Positions 8,249 through 18,500 of a stretch of DNA of 64,000 nucleotides are shown here, in pieces. Each line of letters opens with the position of its first letter. The stretch's first letter is position 1. The notes below the pieces were generated by a model. It was not told the DNA's origin and did no database searches. It worked only from the letters and a program-made list of their open reading frames with translations. Source of the stretch: Luedemannella flava (GTDB lineage Bacteria; Actinomycetota; Actinomycetes; Mycobacteriales; Micromonosporaceae); contig NZ_BAAALT010000097.1 in the NCBI RefSeq assembly GCF_039528515.1, positions 1-64,000 on the forward strand, given 5' to 3'. The translations under genes and the position numbers were made by a program.

Positions 8249-8641
8249 CTATTGGGAGCGGCTGTCGAGATAAGTCCGGGAAAGCCGCCTAGGTGCCTGT
8301 GTCACCCAGGCTTCGACCAGCAGCTCCTCCAGCGCCGTCGCGTCGATGACCTCGAGCCGCACCAGCACCGCCGGGTACCCGTTGAAGTGCGGGGTGGTGA
8401 AGAAGACGTCCGGCTCGCTCGCGAGCAGCGCCTCCTTCTCGACCATCGGCACCCGCGCGCAGAGGATCGCGCCCGTCGGCGCGGCCTCGCCGAGCGCCGC
8501 CAGGTCGCTCTTACGCAGCGGCCGCTCCCACGCGAACCCCTTGCCCCGCACCGACCAGGCCGGCAACCCGTCGCGGCTCGCGGTCTCCTCTGCCTCCGGC
8601 AGCGCCGACGCCAGCGCGCGCACCTCGTCCCACGTCGCCAT
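8249..8641 (-). CDS. MmcQ/YjbR family protein
   Basis: A 130-residue single-domain protein of the MmcQ/YjbR fold (CyaY-like DNA-binding). It starts MATWDEVRALASALPEAEE and contains the family's WSVRGKGFAWERPL and FFTTPHFNGYPAVLVRL segments and a WVTQAP(R/K)-type end. ATG 8641 has GGGAG seven bases upstream, which decides against the longer reading frame that starts at 8764. It is divergent from the arginase-family gene across 43 bp. Members are proposed DNA-binding proteins, but function is generally unproven. Confidence 0.88.
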   Translation of the reverse strand: MATWDEVRALASALPEAEETASRDGLPAWSVRGKGFAWERPLRKSDLAALGEAAPTGAILCARVPMVEKEALLASEPDVFFTTPHFNGYPAVLVRLEVIDATALEELLVEAWVTQAPRRLSRTYLDSRSQ

Positions 8642-8684
8642 AACTCCCACCCTATTGCGGCGCGCCCCGCCTAGGCTCGTCCGC

Positions 8685-9470
8685 GTGACGCTCCTCGTGC
8701 CGTACCACCAGGATGATTTTCTCCCCGACCTCGACGCCGCGCTGCCTCCCGCAACCCCGACCACGACGGTGACCGCGACACTGCCGGACGACGTCCGCGG
8801 TTGGTCGCGGCTCGCGCCCCTCTACCGCGCCGTCGCCGACGCCGTCCATTCCGGGGTACGTCCGGACGCGCCTCTTTCGGTCGTGTCGGGCTGCTGCGGC
8901 GTGAGCCTCGGTGTCCTCGCCGGCCTGCAGCGCGCGGGCGTCGACGCGGGCGTCGTGTGGTTCGACGCGCACGGCGACGTGCAGACGATGGAGACCAGCA
9001 CGTCCGGTTACCTCGGCGGGATGCCGCTGCGGGTGATGGTGGGCTACCGCCCCGAGCTGATCGCGTCGTCGCTGGGCCTGCGCGCCGTTCCCGAGTCGCG
9101 CGCCGTGCTCGTCGACGCCCGCGACCTGGACCCGCCGGAGGCGGAGTACCTGCGCGCCGCCGCCATCGCCGTCTCCACAGTGGAATCGCTGGCGGCGGCC
9201 GCGCTGCCGGACGGACCGCTGCTGCTGCACGTCGACTGCGACGTGATCCGGGCCGAGGAACTGCCCGGCCTGCGCTTCCCGGTGCCCGGCGGGCCGTCGG
9301 CGGCCTCCTTGCTGGCCGCCGTGGGGCGGGTGCTCGACACGGGCCGGGTTGCGGCGCTCGACATCGCGTGCACCTGGGACCCCTCGGCTCCCGACCCGAC
9401 CGGCGCCGGCCCACGCCTCCTCGCCGACCTGCTCACCCGGGCGGCAGACGCCCGACCCCCGTCGCCGTAA
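8685..9470 (+). CDS. Arginase/agmatinase superfamily protein
   Basis: A 261-residue ureohydrolase-fold protein. Manganese-site motifs are present: WFDAHGDVQT (the D-x-H-x-D box) and HVDCDVI (D-x-D). The N-terminal GGDH-type box is replaced by SGCCGVSLG, as in many actinobacterial members of uncertain specificity, so I do not claim arginase activity. GTG 8685 begins VTLLVPYHQDD directly before the first strand. Metal-dependent hydrolysis of a guanidino or formimino compound would be the family reaction. It stands alone; the large repeat array follows its 3' end. Confidence 0.82.
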   Translation: MTLLVPYHQDDFLPDLDAALPPATPTTTVTATLPDDVRGWSRLAPLYRAVADAVHSGVRPDAPLSVVSGCCGVSLGVLAGLQRAGVDAGVVWFDAHGDVQTMETSTSGYLGGMPLRVMVGYRPELIASSLGLRAVPESRAVLVDARDLDPPEAEYLRAAAIAVSTVESLAAAALPDGPLLLHVDCDVIRAEELPGLRFPVPGGPSAASLLAAVGRVLDTGRVAALDIACTWDPSAPDPTGAGPRLLADLLTRAADARPPSP

Positions 9471-9665
9471 ACCGCCCGCCGCATCCGCCCCGCGTCGCAC
9501 CGCCGAAGGATCCCTTGTCGGCCGGCGCGCGTGGCGACAACGCCAACGACGACCCCTCGGCGGGGAGATGCGCTGCGACCTTTGCCAAAAGCGACCCATT
9601 GGTGGGGTGAGAGCGCTACTGCCCCCACGCGAGGCACCGCTTAAGGGCAATGTGCCGCCCCGCCC

Positions 9666-10009
9666 CGCCATATGTTCACACTTGGCAGCCCTGGCGACTC
9701 GGACGTCGCCATATGTGCACGTTTGGCGGGCTTACGGGTGTGCCGTCCCGCCAGAAGCTCACTTTTGGTGAGGTCCGAGTGCTGCGTCTCCGCCAGAAGC
9801 TCACAGTTGGTGACGCTGGTCGGCGATCGGGCCGCCAACTGTGCACACCTGGTGGGCAGGCTCGGAGGCAGTCCGCCAAGTGTGCACATGCGGGGGGTGG
9901 GCCGTGGTGGTGGCCCGTGCTCGGTGCACATGTCGTGGGCGGGTCCGTCCGGAGGGCCGATGTCGCGGCGGTGGGTCGTCGCCGGGCGTCGCATGTGCAC
10001 ATGTGGCGA
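9666..10009. repeat. Array A: eight 23-bp palindromic repeats, mostly on a 41-42 bp period
   Basis: Units start at 9666, 9707, 9749, 9791, 9833, 9874, 9916 and 9987; the first seven are spaced 41, 42, 42, 42, 41 and 42 bp. The unit consensus is CGCCA-N12-TGGCG with a central TGTGCACA in most copies; two copies (9749, 9791) carry a GAAGCTCAC core. Spacers of 18-19 bp are unrelated. A degenerate copy may lie at 9583, two periods upstream. The array fills much of the 616-bp gap between the convergent arginase-family and chitinase genes. Open frames that cross it are compositional. Apart from the chitinase terminator I see nothing else in the gap. Confidence 0.85.
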
Positions 10010-10038
10010 GGGGCGGCGTGACGGGTGTGCAAAAGGCA

Positions 10039-10071
10039 GTGGGGGAGCCGACCACCGGTCGACTCCCCCAC
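10039..10071 (-). terminator. Terminator of the chitinase gene
   Basis: GTGGGGGAG (10039-10047) pairs with CTCCCCCAC (10063-10071), with an inner CGACC/GGTCG stem and ACC loop. On the minus strand it is followed by CACTGCCTTTTGC, a short T-run, so it looks like a proper intrinsic terminator. Confidence 0.85.
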
Positions 10072-10086
10072 GGGGTGCGATGCGGG

Positions 10087-11742
<1,656 letters not shown>

Positions 11743-11762
11743 GAACCCTCCCCTTACAGTTA

Positions 11763-11773
11763 GGAAAGTTTCC
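11763..11773. promoter_or_regulatory. Candidate operator upstream of chitinase gene
   Basis: GGAAAGTTTCC is an 11-bp palindrome between 21 and 31 bp upstream of the chitinase start, embedded in AT-richer sequence. The mannanase gene has a looser GAAAG...CTTTC element in its own leader. A shared regulator is possible but not shown. Confidence 0.45.
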
Positions 11774-12156
11774 AAACAGTTCTAGGGAGGACCGTCCCAC
11801 AGCCATGGAGCGCGGTCAAGATGTGAATCCCTCTATTCTCTGAGCGCGCCCTGGCGGCGCAGCTCGAGGGCCGGGCCACGGCAGTGCGAAGACCAACCAG
11901 TACGCCGGGTTTGCGAGCGTGCCTCTGTCATGGCGCGGTCCCTCCACTATGTCCGGTTCTCCGCCGGGCGTTACCGGAAGACGGCCTGGGCTCGCTGGGC
12001 GATCTTGTGCGCGAGCACATCCTATGGGCCGTTATCGCCCCCAAGATCTGCCGACGTCCGGATTTTCAGTGCCGGGCGTCCCGTGAGCTGGGAATTCTCT
12101 ACTGACTCGCCCTGGTAAGTGGACAACCCGCGGCCGCATTAATCACACTTCCGGGT
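11774..12156. other. Gene-free stretch upstream of the chitinase and TauE genes
   Basis: About 380 bp separate the diverging chitinase and TauE genes. Two short overlapping frames on the plus strand (11884-12118) have no recognisable product and weaker codon bias, so I do not call them genes. The sequence is less GC-rich than its surroundings. It presumably holds both promoters; no clear repeat or RNA was seen. Confidence 0.5.
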
Positions 12157-13050
12157 GTGGACCTGCTGTTGACGCTCGCCGGGTTCGGCGTGGGCCTGGT
12201 GGTCGGCCTGACCGGCATGGGTGGTGGGGCGCTGATGACGCCGCTGCTCGTGCTGGCGTTCGGCGTGCCGCCGCTCGCGGCCGTCTCCAGCGACCTCGTC
12301 GCGAGCGCCGTCATGAAGCCGTTCGGCGGCTGGGTGCACGCCCGCCGGGGCACCGTGAACTGGGAGCTCGTCCGCTGGCTGTGCCTCGGCAGCGTGCCCG
12401 CCGCCTTCCTCGGCGTGCTGCTCACCCGGGTGCTGCCGAGCGACGCGTCCGTGCAGGACGCGATCAAGTACGCCCTCGGCGCGGCCCTGGTGCTCGCCGC
12501 GTTCGGTCTCGTCGCCAAGGCGTACTCGGGCCGGCGCAGGTCTGCAACCAAGGTCAGCGGGCCGATCGTGGTCCGGCCGCTGCCGACCGCGCTGCTCGGC
12601 GCGGGCGGCGGGCTCATCGTCGGGCTGACCTCGGTCGGCTCGGGCTCGTTGATCATCGTGATCCTGCTGGCGCTCTACCCCGCGCTGCGGCCCAACGACC
12701 TGGTCGGCACGGACCTCGTGCAGGCGGTGCCGCTCGTCGCGGCCGCCGCGCTCGGCCACACCTTCTTCGGCGACCTCCACCTGGACCTGGCCGCCGCGAT
12801 CCTGGTCGGCTCGGTGCCCGGCGTGCTGCTGGGCGCCCGCCTCTCGTCCCGCGCCCCCGCCGGCCTGGTCCGGTCGGCGCTGGTCGTCGTGCTGCTGAGC
12901 AGCGCGCTGAAGATGTTCGGCGCGCCCAACGCGCTCGTGCTCATCGTGGCGACCGTGGCGGTCACGGCGGCGGTCGTGGTGGGGGTCCGCGGTCGCGCGG
13001 CCGCGCGGGCGACCGAGGCGCCGGAACTCGTGCCGGCCGACGTTCGTTGA
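12157..13050 (+). CDS. TauE/SafE family anion permease
   Basis: A 297-residue membrane protein with about eight helices in two inverted halves. Each half begins with the family's glycine-rich signature: GLTGMGGGALMTPLL near residue 18 and GLTSVGSGSLIIVIL near residue 155. Members export or import sulfite, sulfoacetate or other small organosulfur anions, and the substrate here is unknown. The start is GTG 12157 at the beginning of the first helix. The C-terminal 25 residues are a soluble Ala/Arg/Glu-rich tail. The kinase gene follows 26 bp downstream in the same direction. Confidence 0.9.
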   Translation: MDLLLTLAGFGVGLVVGLTGMGGGALMTPLLVLAFGVPPLAAVSSDLVASAVMKPFGGWVHARRGTVNWELVRWLCLGSVPAAFLGVLLTRVLPSDASVQDAIKYALGAALVLAAFGLVAKAYSGRRRSATKVSGPIVVRPLPTALLGAGGGLIVGLTSVGSGSLIIVILLALYPALRPNDLVGTDLVQAVPLVAAAALGHTFFGDLHLDLAAAILVGSVPGVLLGARLSSRAPAGLVRSALVVVLLSSALKMFGAPNALVLIVATVAVTAAVVVGVRGRAAARATEAPELVPADVR

Positions 13051-13076
13051 TTTGCTCCCGCGGGCAATAATGCCTC

Positions 13077-14765
13077 GTGGATGTCCTCGGGGGTCGGTAC
13101 CGCCTGCTTGATCTGATCGGCACGGGCGGCATGGCGGTGGTGTGGCGGGCGCACGACGACGTGCTGGGCCGGCCGGTCGCCGTCAAGATCCTTTCCCCCA
13201 ATCTCGCCAAGGACGCCAGCTTCCGCCAGCGCATCCAGCGCGAGGCGCGGGCCGCCGCGCGGCTCGCCCACCCGCACATCAGCGTGGTGCACGACTACGG
13301 CGAGTGGACCGACGTGGACGGCGCGGTGCGCCCGTACGTCGTCATGGAATTGATTGACGGTCCGTCGCTGAGCGACGCGTTGAGCGCCGGGCAGCTGCCG
13401 TGGTACCGGGCGGCCGCCATCTGCGCGCAGGTCGCCGAGGGCCTCTCCGCCGCCCACGCGCGCGGCCTCGTGCACCACGACATCAAGCCCGCCAACATCG
13501 TGCTCTCCACGACCGGCCCGAAGATCGTGGACTTCGGCATCTCGGCCATCGTCGGCGAGCAGGACGAGGAGGGCGCGGTCTTCGGCACGCCCGGCTTCGT
13601 CGCGCCCGAACGCATCTCCGGCCACGCGATCGAACCGGCCGCCGACGTGTACGCCCTGGGTTTGACCCTCTACCGGTGCATCGCGGGCAAGGCGCCGTGG
13701 CCGGCCACGACGGCGGAGTCACTGCTGTTCGCCCACGCGCACACGCCGCCCGCGCCGCTGCCCACCCACGACGCCGCCGGCACCGACGCGGAGATCCCCG
13801 CCGAGCTGATCGACATCTGCGACCGGTGCCTGGCCAAGGACCCGGCGGCGCGGCCCACGGCCGGCGAGCTGGCCGAGGTCCTCGGCGCGCTGCCCGTACC
13901 CGAGGCCGCCACCCGCCGCCGTCCGGCCGTCCGGCCGGCGCGGATCACCGGCGACAACGCGCTCAACGTGACATCGTTCCTGCCCGGGGCGAACGACCCG
14001 ACCGGCCTCGTCGCCCCGCCGCCGCGTCGCCGGGGGCTGCGCCCCGTGCTGGCGGGCTTCCTCGTCTCTGCGCTGGCCGCCGGGGTGGCCTTCGCCGTGT
14101 GGGCCAGCGCCGACCGGGCGGCCAAGGGGAAAGTCGCCGATCCGCCCGCGTCGCCCACCGGCCCGGCGCTGGCCTGCACGGCCACGTACTGGGTGCGCAG
14201 CGACAACGGCACCCGGTTCAGCGGCGACATGATGATCGCCAACGACGGCGCGACGCCGATCGAGGGCGACTGGAACGTCACCTTCCGGTACCCGGGCAGC
14301 CAGCGCGTCGAGCGTCTGGGCGGCCTCAAGCTGTCCACGCTCCGATCCACCGCGGCGCCCACGCCGAGCGCGGCGGTCGGGTGGGGGCAGGAGGGGCAGA
14401 CCGTGTCGGTGTTCCCGGCCCGGCTCAGCACCAAGGCCCACAGGATCGAGCCGCAGAAGCAGGTCACGCTCGCCTTCGAGGGCAGCTACGCCGAGCGCAA
14501 CCCGATGCCGAGCGTCTTCACCGTCAACGGCGTCGCGTGCCAGCCCGTCCTCGTCGGTCCGGTGGACGAGCCGCCGCCCACCCGGCCGGACTCGGGCGAC
14601 GGCCCGGTGACCACCACCGCCCCGCCGACCGCCGGCCCCACCGTGGCCCCGACGGCCGGCGAGCCGTCCGGCGAGCCGACCCAGACAGGCGGGCCGGACC
14701 CGGGGGAGACGCCCAACAATCCGCCCGCCTCCGAGCAGCAACCGCCCACCCAGGCCGCCGACTGA
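13077..14765 (+). CDS. Transmembrane Ser/Thr protein kinase with extracellular CBM2-like domain
   Basis: A 562-residue PknB-type kinase. The kinase domain covers about 7-275: Gly loop GTGGMAVVW (15-23), Lys37 in AVKIL, catalytic HHDIKPAN (Asp135, with His in place of the usual Arg of HRD), DFG at 152-154 and a conserved APE at 176-178. A juxtamembrane linker precedes one membrane helix (about 322-343). The outside part (about 366-487) follows the CBM2 pattern: CTATYWV at its start, then an N-x-G turn, WNVTF, a PGSQ strand, FEGSYAERNPMPSVFTVNG and a closing Cys. A Thr/Pro/Gly-rich tail ends the protein. The outer domain could sense polysaccharide or cell wall. The start is GTG 13077. Confidence 0.9.
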   Translation: MDVLGGRYRLLDLIGTGGMAVVWRAHDDVLGRPVAVKILSPNLAKDASFRQRIQREARAAARLAHPHISVVHDYGEWTDVDGAVRPYVVMELIDGPSLSDALSAGQLPWYRAAAICAQVAEGLSAAHARGLVHHDIKPANIVLSTTGPKIVDFGISAIVGEQDEEGAVFGTPGFVAPERISGHAIEPAADVYALGLTLYRCIAGKAPWPATTAESLLFAHAHTPPAPLPTHDAAGTDAEIPAELIDICDRCLAKDPAARPTAGELAEVLGALPVPEAATRRRPAVRPARITGDNALNVTSFLPGANDPTGLVAPPPRRRGLRPVLAGFLVSALAAGVAFAVWASADRAAKGKVADPPASPTGPALACTATYWVRSDNGTRFSGDMMIANDGATPIEGDWNVTFRYPGSQRVERLGGLKLSTLRSTAAPTPSAAVGWGQEGQTVSVFPARLSTKAHRIEPQKQVTLAFEGSYAERNPMPSVFTVNGVACQPVLVGPVDEPPPTRPDSGDGPVTTTAPPTAGPTVAPTAGEPSGEPTQTGGPDPGETPNNPPASEQQPPTQAAD

Positions 14766-14769
14766 CGGC

Positions 14770-14947
14770 ATGAGCGTGATCGGCGAGGTCTGGCAGCTGC
14801 GTCGCGGCGACGAGGTGCTGGGCGCCATCACGGTGACGGACGCCGACTTCCCGTGCCTCGACGATGACGCTGGCGGCACCGTCAGGCCCGGTCGCCGAGT
14901 TCCTGCTGCACATCGACGGGCCGGAAGCGTGGTTCCGCTGGAACTAA
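14770..14947 (+). pseudogene. Remnant of a small actinobacterial protein gene, deleted and frameshifted
   Basis: ATG 14770 begins MSVIGEVWQLRRGDEVLGAI and continues TVTDADFPCL, the N terminus of a hypothetical actinobacterial family of about 130-150 residues. After about 32 codons the frame becomes meaningless. In the next frame, 14876-14947 encodes PSGPVAEFLLHIDGPEAWF plus RWN and a stop, which resembles that family's C terminus. About 75 middle residues are missing and the two ends are out of frame. The family resemblance is from memory; the frame change is visible directly. It sits just behind the kinase gene. Confidence 0.65.
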
Positions 14948-14978
14948 CGTCCTCCCGCCGCAACTCGTCAAGGGACCG

Positions 14979-15542
14979 TCAGCCAAGGTCAGTCACTATC
15001 GCGTCGCCGGATTGCGCGGCAGCAGCGAAGAAGCGCCGCACCCTGTCGCCGAAGACTCGGATAACGTCGAGGTAGGCGACAACCTCGTAATCTTTGGCCG
15101 GATAGCCGCCCAAAGCCACGAGCGCAGCGGTGCCCTCGGCATCCAATGTGGCGAGCAGTCCGTCGAATGGCCGGGTTGACATCCACTCCGCAACGTTCGC
15201 GGTGTTCGCGGGGGTCAGATATGTTGGCGGGCTCATGCTCCGCTGTTCGTCCTCGCCGAAGTATTCCCAGAACGAGTCGATCGGCTTTTCGCGCGGCCAG
15301 AGATGGTCAACGCCGCAATGCACTGCGACGGGCATACCAGCCGCACGTAGCACGACGTCGATTTCCTCCCACCATTTGTCCACGCCGAGGACGCGCGCCT
15401 CCTCCGGCGATGGTCGATCCCCGGCCTGTGCGTAGTAGTCGTTACGCAGTTCCCCGAACCGGCGCTTGGCGTAGTCCGGGTCACCCAGTGCCTGGTGCAG
15501 CTCGGCCGGAGCTAGTCGCGTGTACCTCCGACGCGTTCCCAT
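14979..15542 (-). CDS. DUF1877 family protein
   Basis: A 187-residue soluble protein. It begins MGTRRRYTRLAPAEL like DUF1877 proteins, with WWEEIDVVL (the family's W-x-x-I-x-x-L position), a PPTYLTPA segment (family: YLTPEQV) and the C-terminal FGDRVRRFFAAAAQSGDAIV. The family has no established function. The start at 15542 lies inside the 3' end of the sarcosine oxidase gene (31-bp overlap), so it may be cotranscribed with it. An ORF extension beyond that only reads through soxA. The assignment is moderately secure. Confidence 0.72.
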   Translation of the reverse strand: MGTRRRYTRLAPAELHQALGDPDYAKRRFGELRNDYYAQAGDRPSPEEARVLGVDKWWEEIDVVLRAAGMPVAVHCGVDHLWPREKPIDSFWEYFGEDEQRSMSPPTYLTPANTANVAEWMSTRPFDGLLATLDAEGTAALVALGGYPAKDYEVVAYLDVIRVFGDRVRRFFAAAAQSGDAIVTDLG

Positions 15543-18500
15543 GGCTGGCCACCATACCCAGCGGCCGCGTCGATGAGCCACGCGGCCGTGTACCGGGCGA
15601 ACGACGGACGCACCAGCATGCGGTAATCGTCGGTGGCCGGGTGCCAGAGGAGCGTCGGGGCTCGGGCGATTACCGTCTGGGCGCAGGAGCCGACCGGGAA
15701 TGCGGTCGGGTGCAGGTCGAGGGCGCAACCGAAAGCGAAAAGCTGGCGGGCCAGTGGGCCGGTCACCGCGATCGCGACGCGCGCCTCCGAAACGTCCACC
15801 ACCGAGTACGCCCCTGCGGGCGGCCAGGTCGACGGGTCCGAGGGCGCGCTCTCGGGCGTACTCACCAGGAGGGTTTCGTCAGGGCCCAGCCAGAGGGCCG
15901 TGTGGGTGGCGGTGACGTGCGCGGTGCTGGGCGGCATCCAGGCCGGGGCGCGGACGTTGAGCTGGGCGAACAGCGGCAGCTCGGTGAGGTGCACGCCGTC
16001 GCCGGCGAAGGCCGCGAGCGGGCGCCGGGCGGCATCCGATGCGGACAACGCGACGGGCTCGGCTCGGTCGCCGTCACGGCGGGTGTTGTCTGGGTCGTGG
16101 AGGACCGGGCTGACCACCGTCACCGGGACGGTTCGCAGCTTGGGGCCGTCGAGCAGGGTCGCTGCCAGCGTCTCGCCGTGGCGGTGCCTACCTGAGGTAA
16201 GCAGAGCAAGCGCGAACGTGCGCCCCAGCGTCTCGCTATGGTAGCTCGACGTCACGTGCCCGACCGGGACACCGTCGGTAACGAGGTGCGACCCCTCGGG
16301 CAGCCGGATGGATGGATCCAACGGCAGGATGCCGACGAGATGCTTGCGGCCGGCGCGGGACGTGTCCGGGCGCGCCAGCGAGCGCTTGCCGATGAAATCG
16401 GGCTTCGTCCTCGACACGGCCCAGCTCAGGCCCAGGTCGTGCGGCGTGACGGTGCCGTCGGTGTCCTGGCCGATGATGGGGTAGCCCTTCTCGGCGCGCA
16501 GCACGTGCATCGTCTCGGTGCCGTAGGGGGTCGCGCCCGTGCCGATCAAGGCGCCCCACAGGGCGGGCCCGCGTGACCACGGCACGTTGATCTCGTACGC
16601 CAGCTCGCCGGAGAAGCTGATCCGGCACACCCGTGCCGGCATGCCGGCAACGACCGCGTCCTGCCAGCGCATGAACGGCAGGTCGTGGCACCCGGCGGGC
16701 AGGAGCGAACGGGCCCGCGGGCCGACGACCGCGACGGTCGCCCACTGCTCGGTGACCGACGTGCACCACACGCGCAGGTCGGGCCACTCCGTCTGGAGCC
16801 ACTCCTCCATCCAGTCGAGCACCCGGGCCGCGTTGCCGGTCGTCGTCGTGACCAGGAAGCGGTCATCGGCGAGCCGCGCGACGGTGCCGTCGTCGAACAC
16901 CATCCCGTCGAGGCCGCACATGACCCCGTAGCGGATCGCGCCGACCGGCAACGAGCTGATCACGTTGGTGTAGACGCGGTCCAGGAACACGCCCGCGTCC
17001 GGGCCGACGACCTCGATCTTGCCGAGCGTCGAGGCGTCCATGATGGCCACGCCGCCGCGCGCCGCCCGGCACTCCCGGTCCACCGCCTCGTCCATCGACT
17101 CGCCGCCGCGAGGGTAGTAGCGGGCCCGCCGCCACTGGCCCACGTTCTCGAAGACCGCCCCGAGCGCCACGTGCGCGTCGTGCAGCGACGTCTCCCGTAC
17201 CGGGTCGAACAGCGCGCCCCGGTCGCGCCCCGCGAGCGCCGCGAACAGCACCGGCACGTAGGGCGGGCGGAAGGTGGTCAGTTCCATCCCGGTGCCGAGA
17301 CCGGCCGCGACCGTCGAGGACGTCAGGAACCCGGACGTCTTGCCCTGGTCGTGCGCCGTCCCCGCCGTCGTGTAGCGCTTCACGTGCTCCACCGACCGCA
17401 GCCCCGCCCCGGTCGCCCGGGCCACGTCGGAGACCAGAACGTCCCGCTGCAGATCCACATACCCGCCCTGCGGCGCCGGCACGTGGCTCGGCGGCGGCAG
17501 CGGCGAGATGTACCCGACCGCCGCCCGGCAGCCGTCCGGCACCATCGCGCCGATCGCCGCGTCGTAGCGCAGCCGCCCGCCCGCCTGGCTGTAGAGCTGC
17601 AGCACCGGGCTGAACCCGCCGGCGACCAGCACCACGTCCGCGTCGTAGCGCCGGTCACGCACCGCGACGCCCTGCACCCGCGTGCCGCCGAAAACCTCAA
17701 TCCGGGGGTACGCGTCGCGCGTGTCCACGGTCGCGGCGACCTCGACCCCGGCGGCGGCGAGGGTGGCGGCCGCCGCGTGCCCGGTGTCGTTCGTCGTCAC
17801 CACGACGGCGCGGCGACCGACCAGGACCCCGTACCGGTGCAGGTAGGACACCGCGGCCGAGGCGAGCATGACGCCCGGCAGGTCGTTGCCCTCGAACGCG
17901 AGCGGGCGCTCGTGCCAGCCGGTGGCCAGCAGGATCCGCTTCGCCCGGATGCGCCACAGCCGCTGCCGCGTGCCGCCGGCGCCGGCCGGCAGGTGATCGG
18001 TGCGATGCTGGACCGCCGCCACGAACCCGTCGTCGTAGACGCCGAGGGCGGTGGTGCGGGACAGCAGGGTCACCTCCGGCGAGCTGGCGTGGGACCGCAG
18101 GACCGCCAGGTCGTCGGCGATCAGGTCGCGGGTCTCGAAGGCGGTGCCCAGGTCGAGCGCGGAACCGCCCAGCTCGGGGCGCTCGTCGACGAGGATCACC
18201 CGGGCGCCCTCGCGCGCCGCGTCGGCGGCCGCCGACAGGCCGACCGGGCCGGCACCGACGACCAGCACGTCGCAGTGCGCCCAGACGGCGTCGTAGCGGG
18301 CCCCGTCCGGGCCGCTGAGCCGGCCGCGCCCCGCGAGCGGCTCGGCGACCAGGCCGTCGACCAGCTCGACCGTGGTGGCCGTGCGCATCGGTTCGACGTA
18401 GGGGGCGTCGACCCGCACGAGGGCGGTCGGCTCCTCGCTGCCGGCCGTGAGGATGCCGCGCGGACGGCCGTGCGTCACCGACGTCGACACGTGGTGGATG

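Noticed and set aside
8249..8262. CebR-like box (GGGAGCG) near the mannanase gene
   Set aside because: Only a non-palindromic half resemblance, and it lies inside the end of the MmcQ/YjbR coding region.
9666..10009. CRISPR array
   Set aside because: Repeats are 22-23 bp, palindromic and degenerate, spacers are only 18-19 bp, and no cas gene is present.
9650..10021. Protein-coding genes across array A on either strand
   Set aside because: Frames stay open mainly because the period is near 42 bp (14 codons); the intervals of 41 bp break the phase of the repeated peptide, and codon bias is poor. The same holds for frames across array B.
11884..12118. Two short plus-strand frames upstream of the TauE gene
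   Set aside because: They overlap each other in different frames, lack ribosome sites and resemble no known protein.
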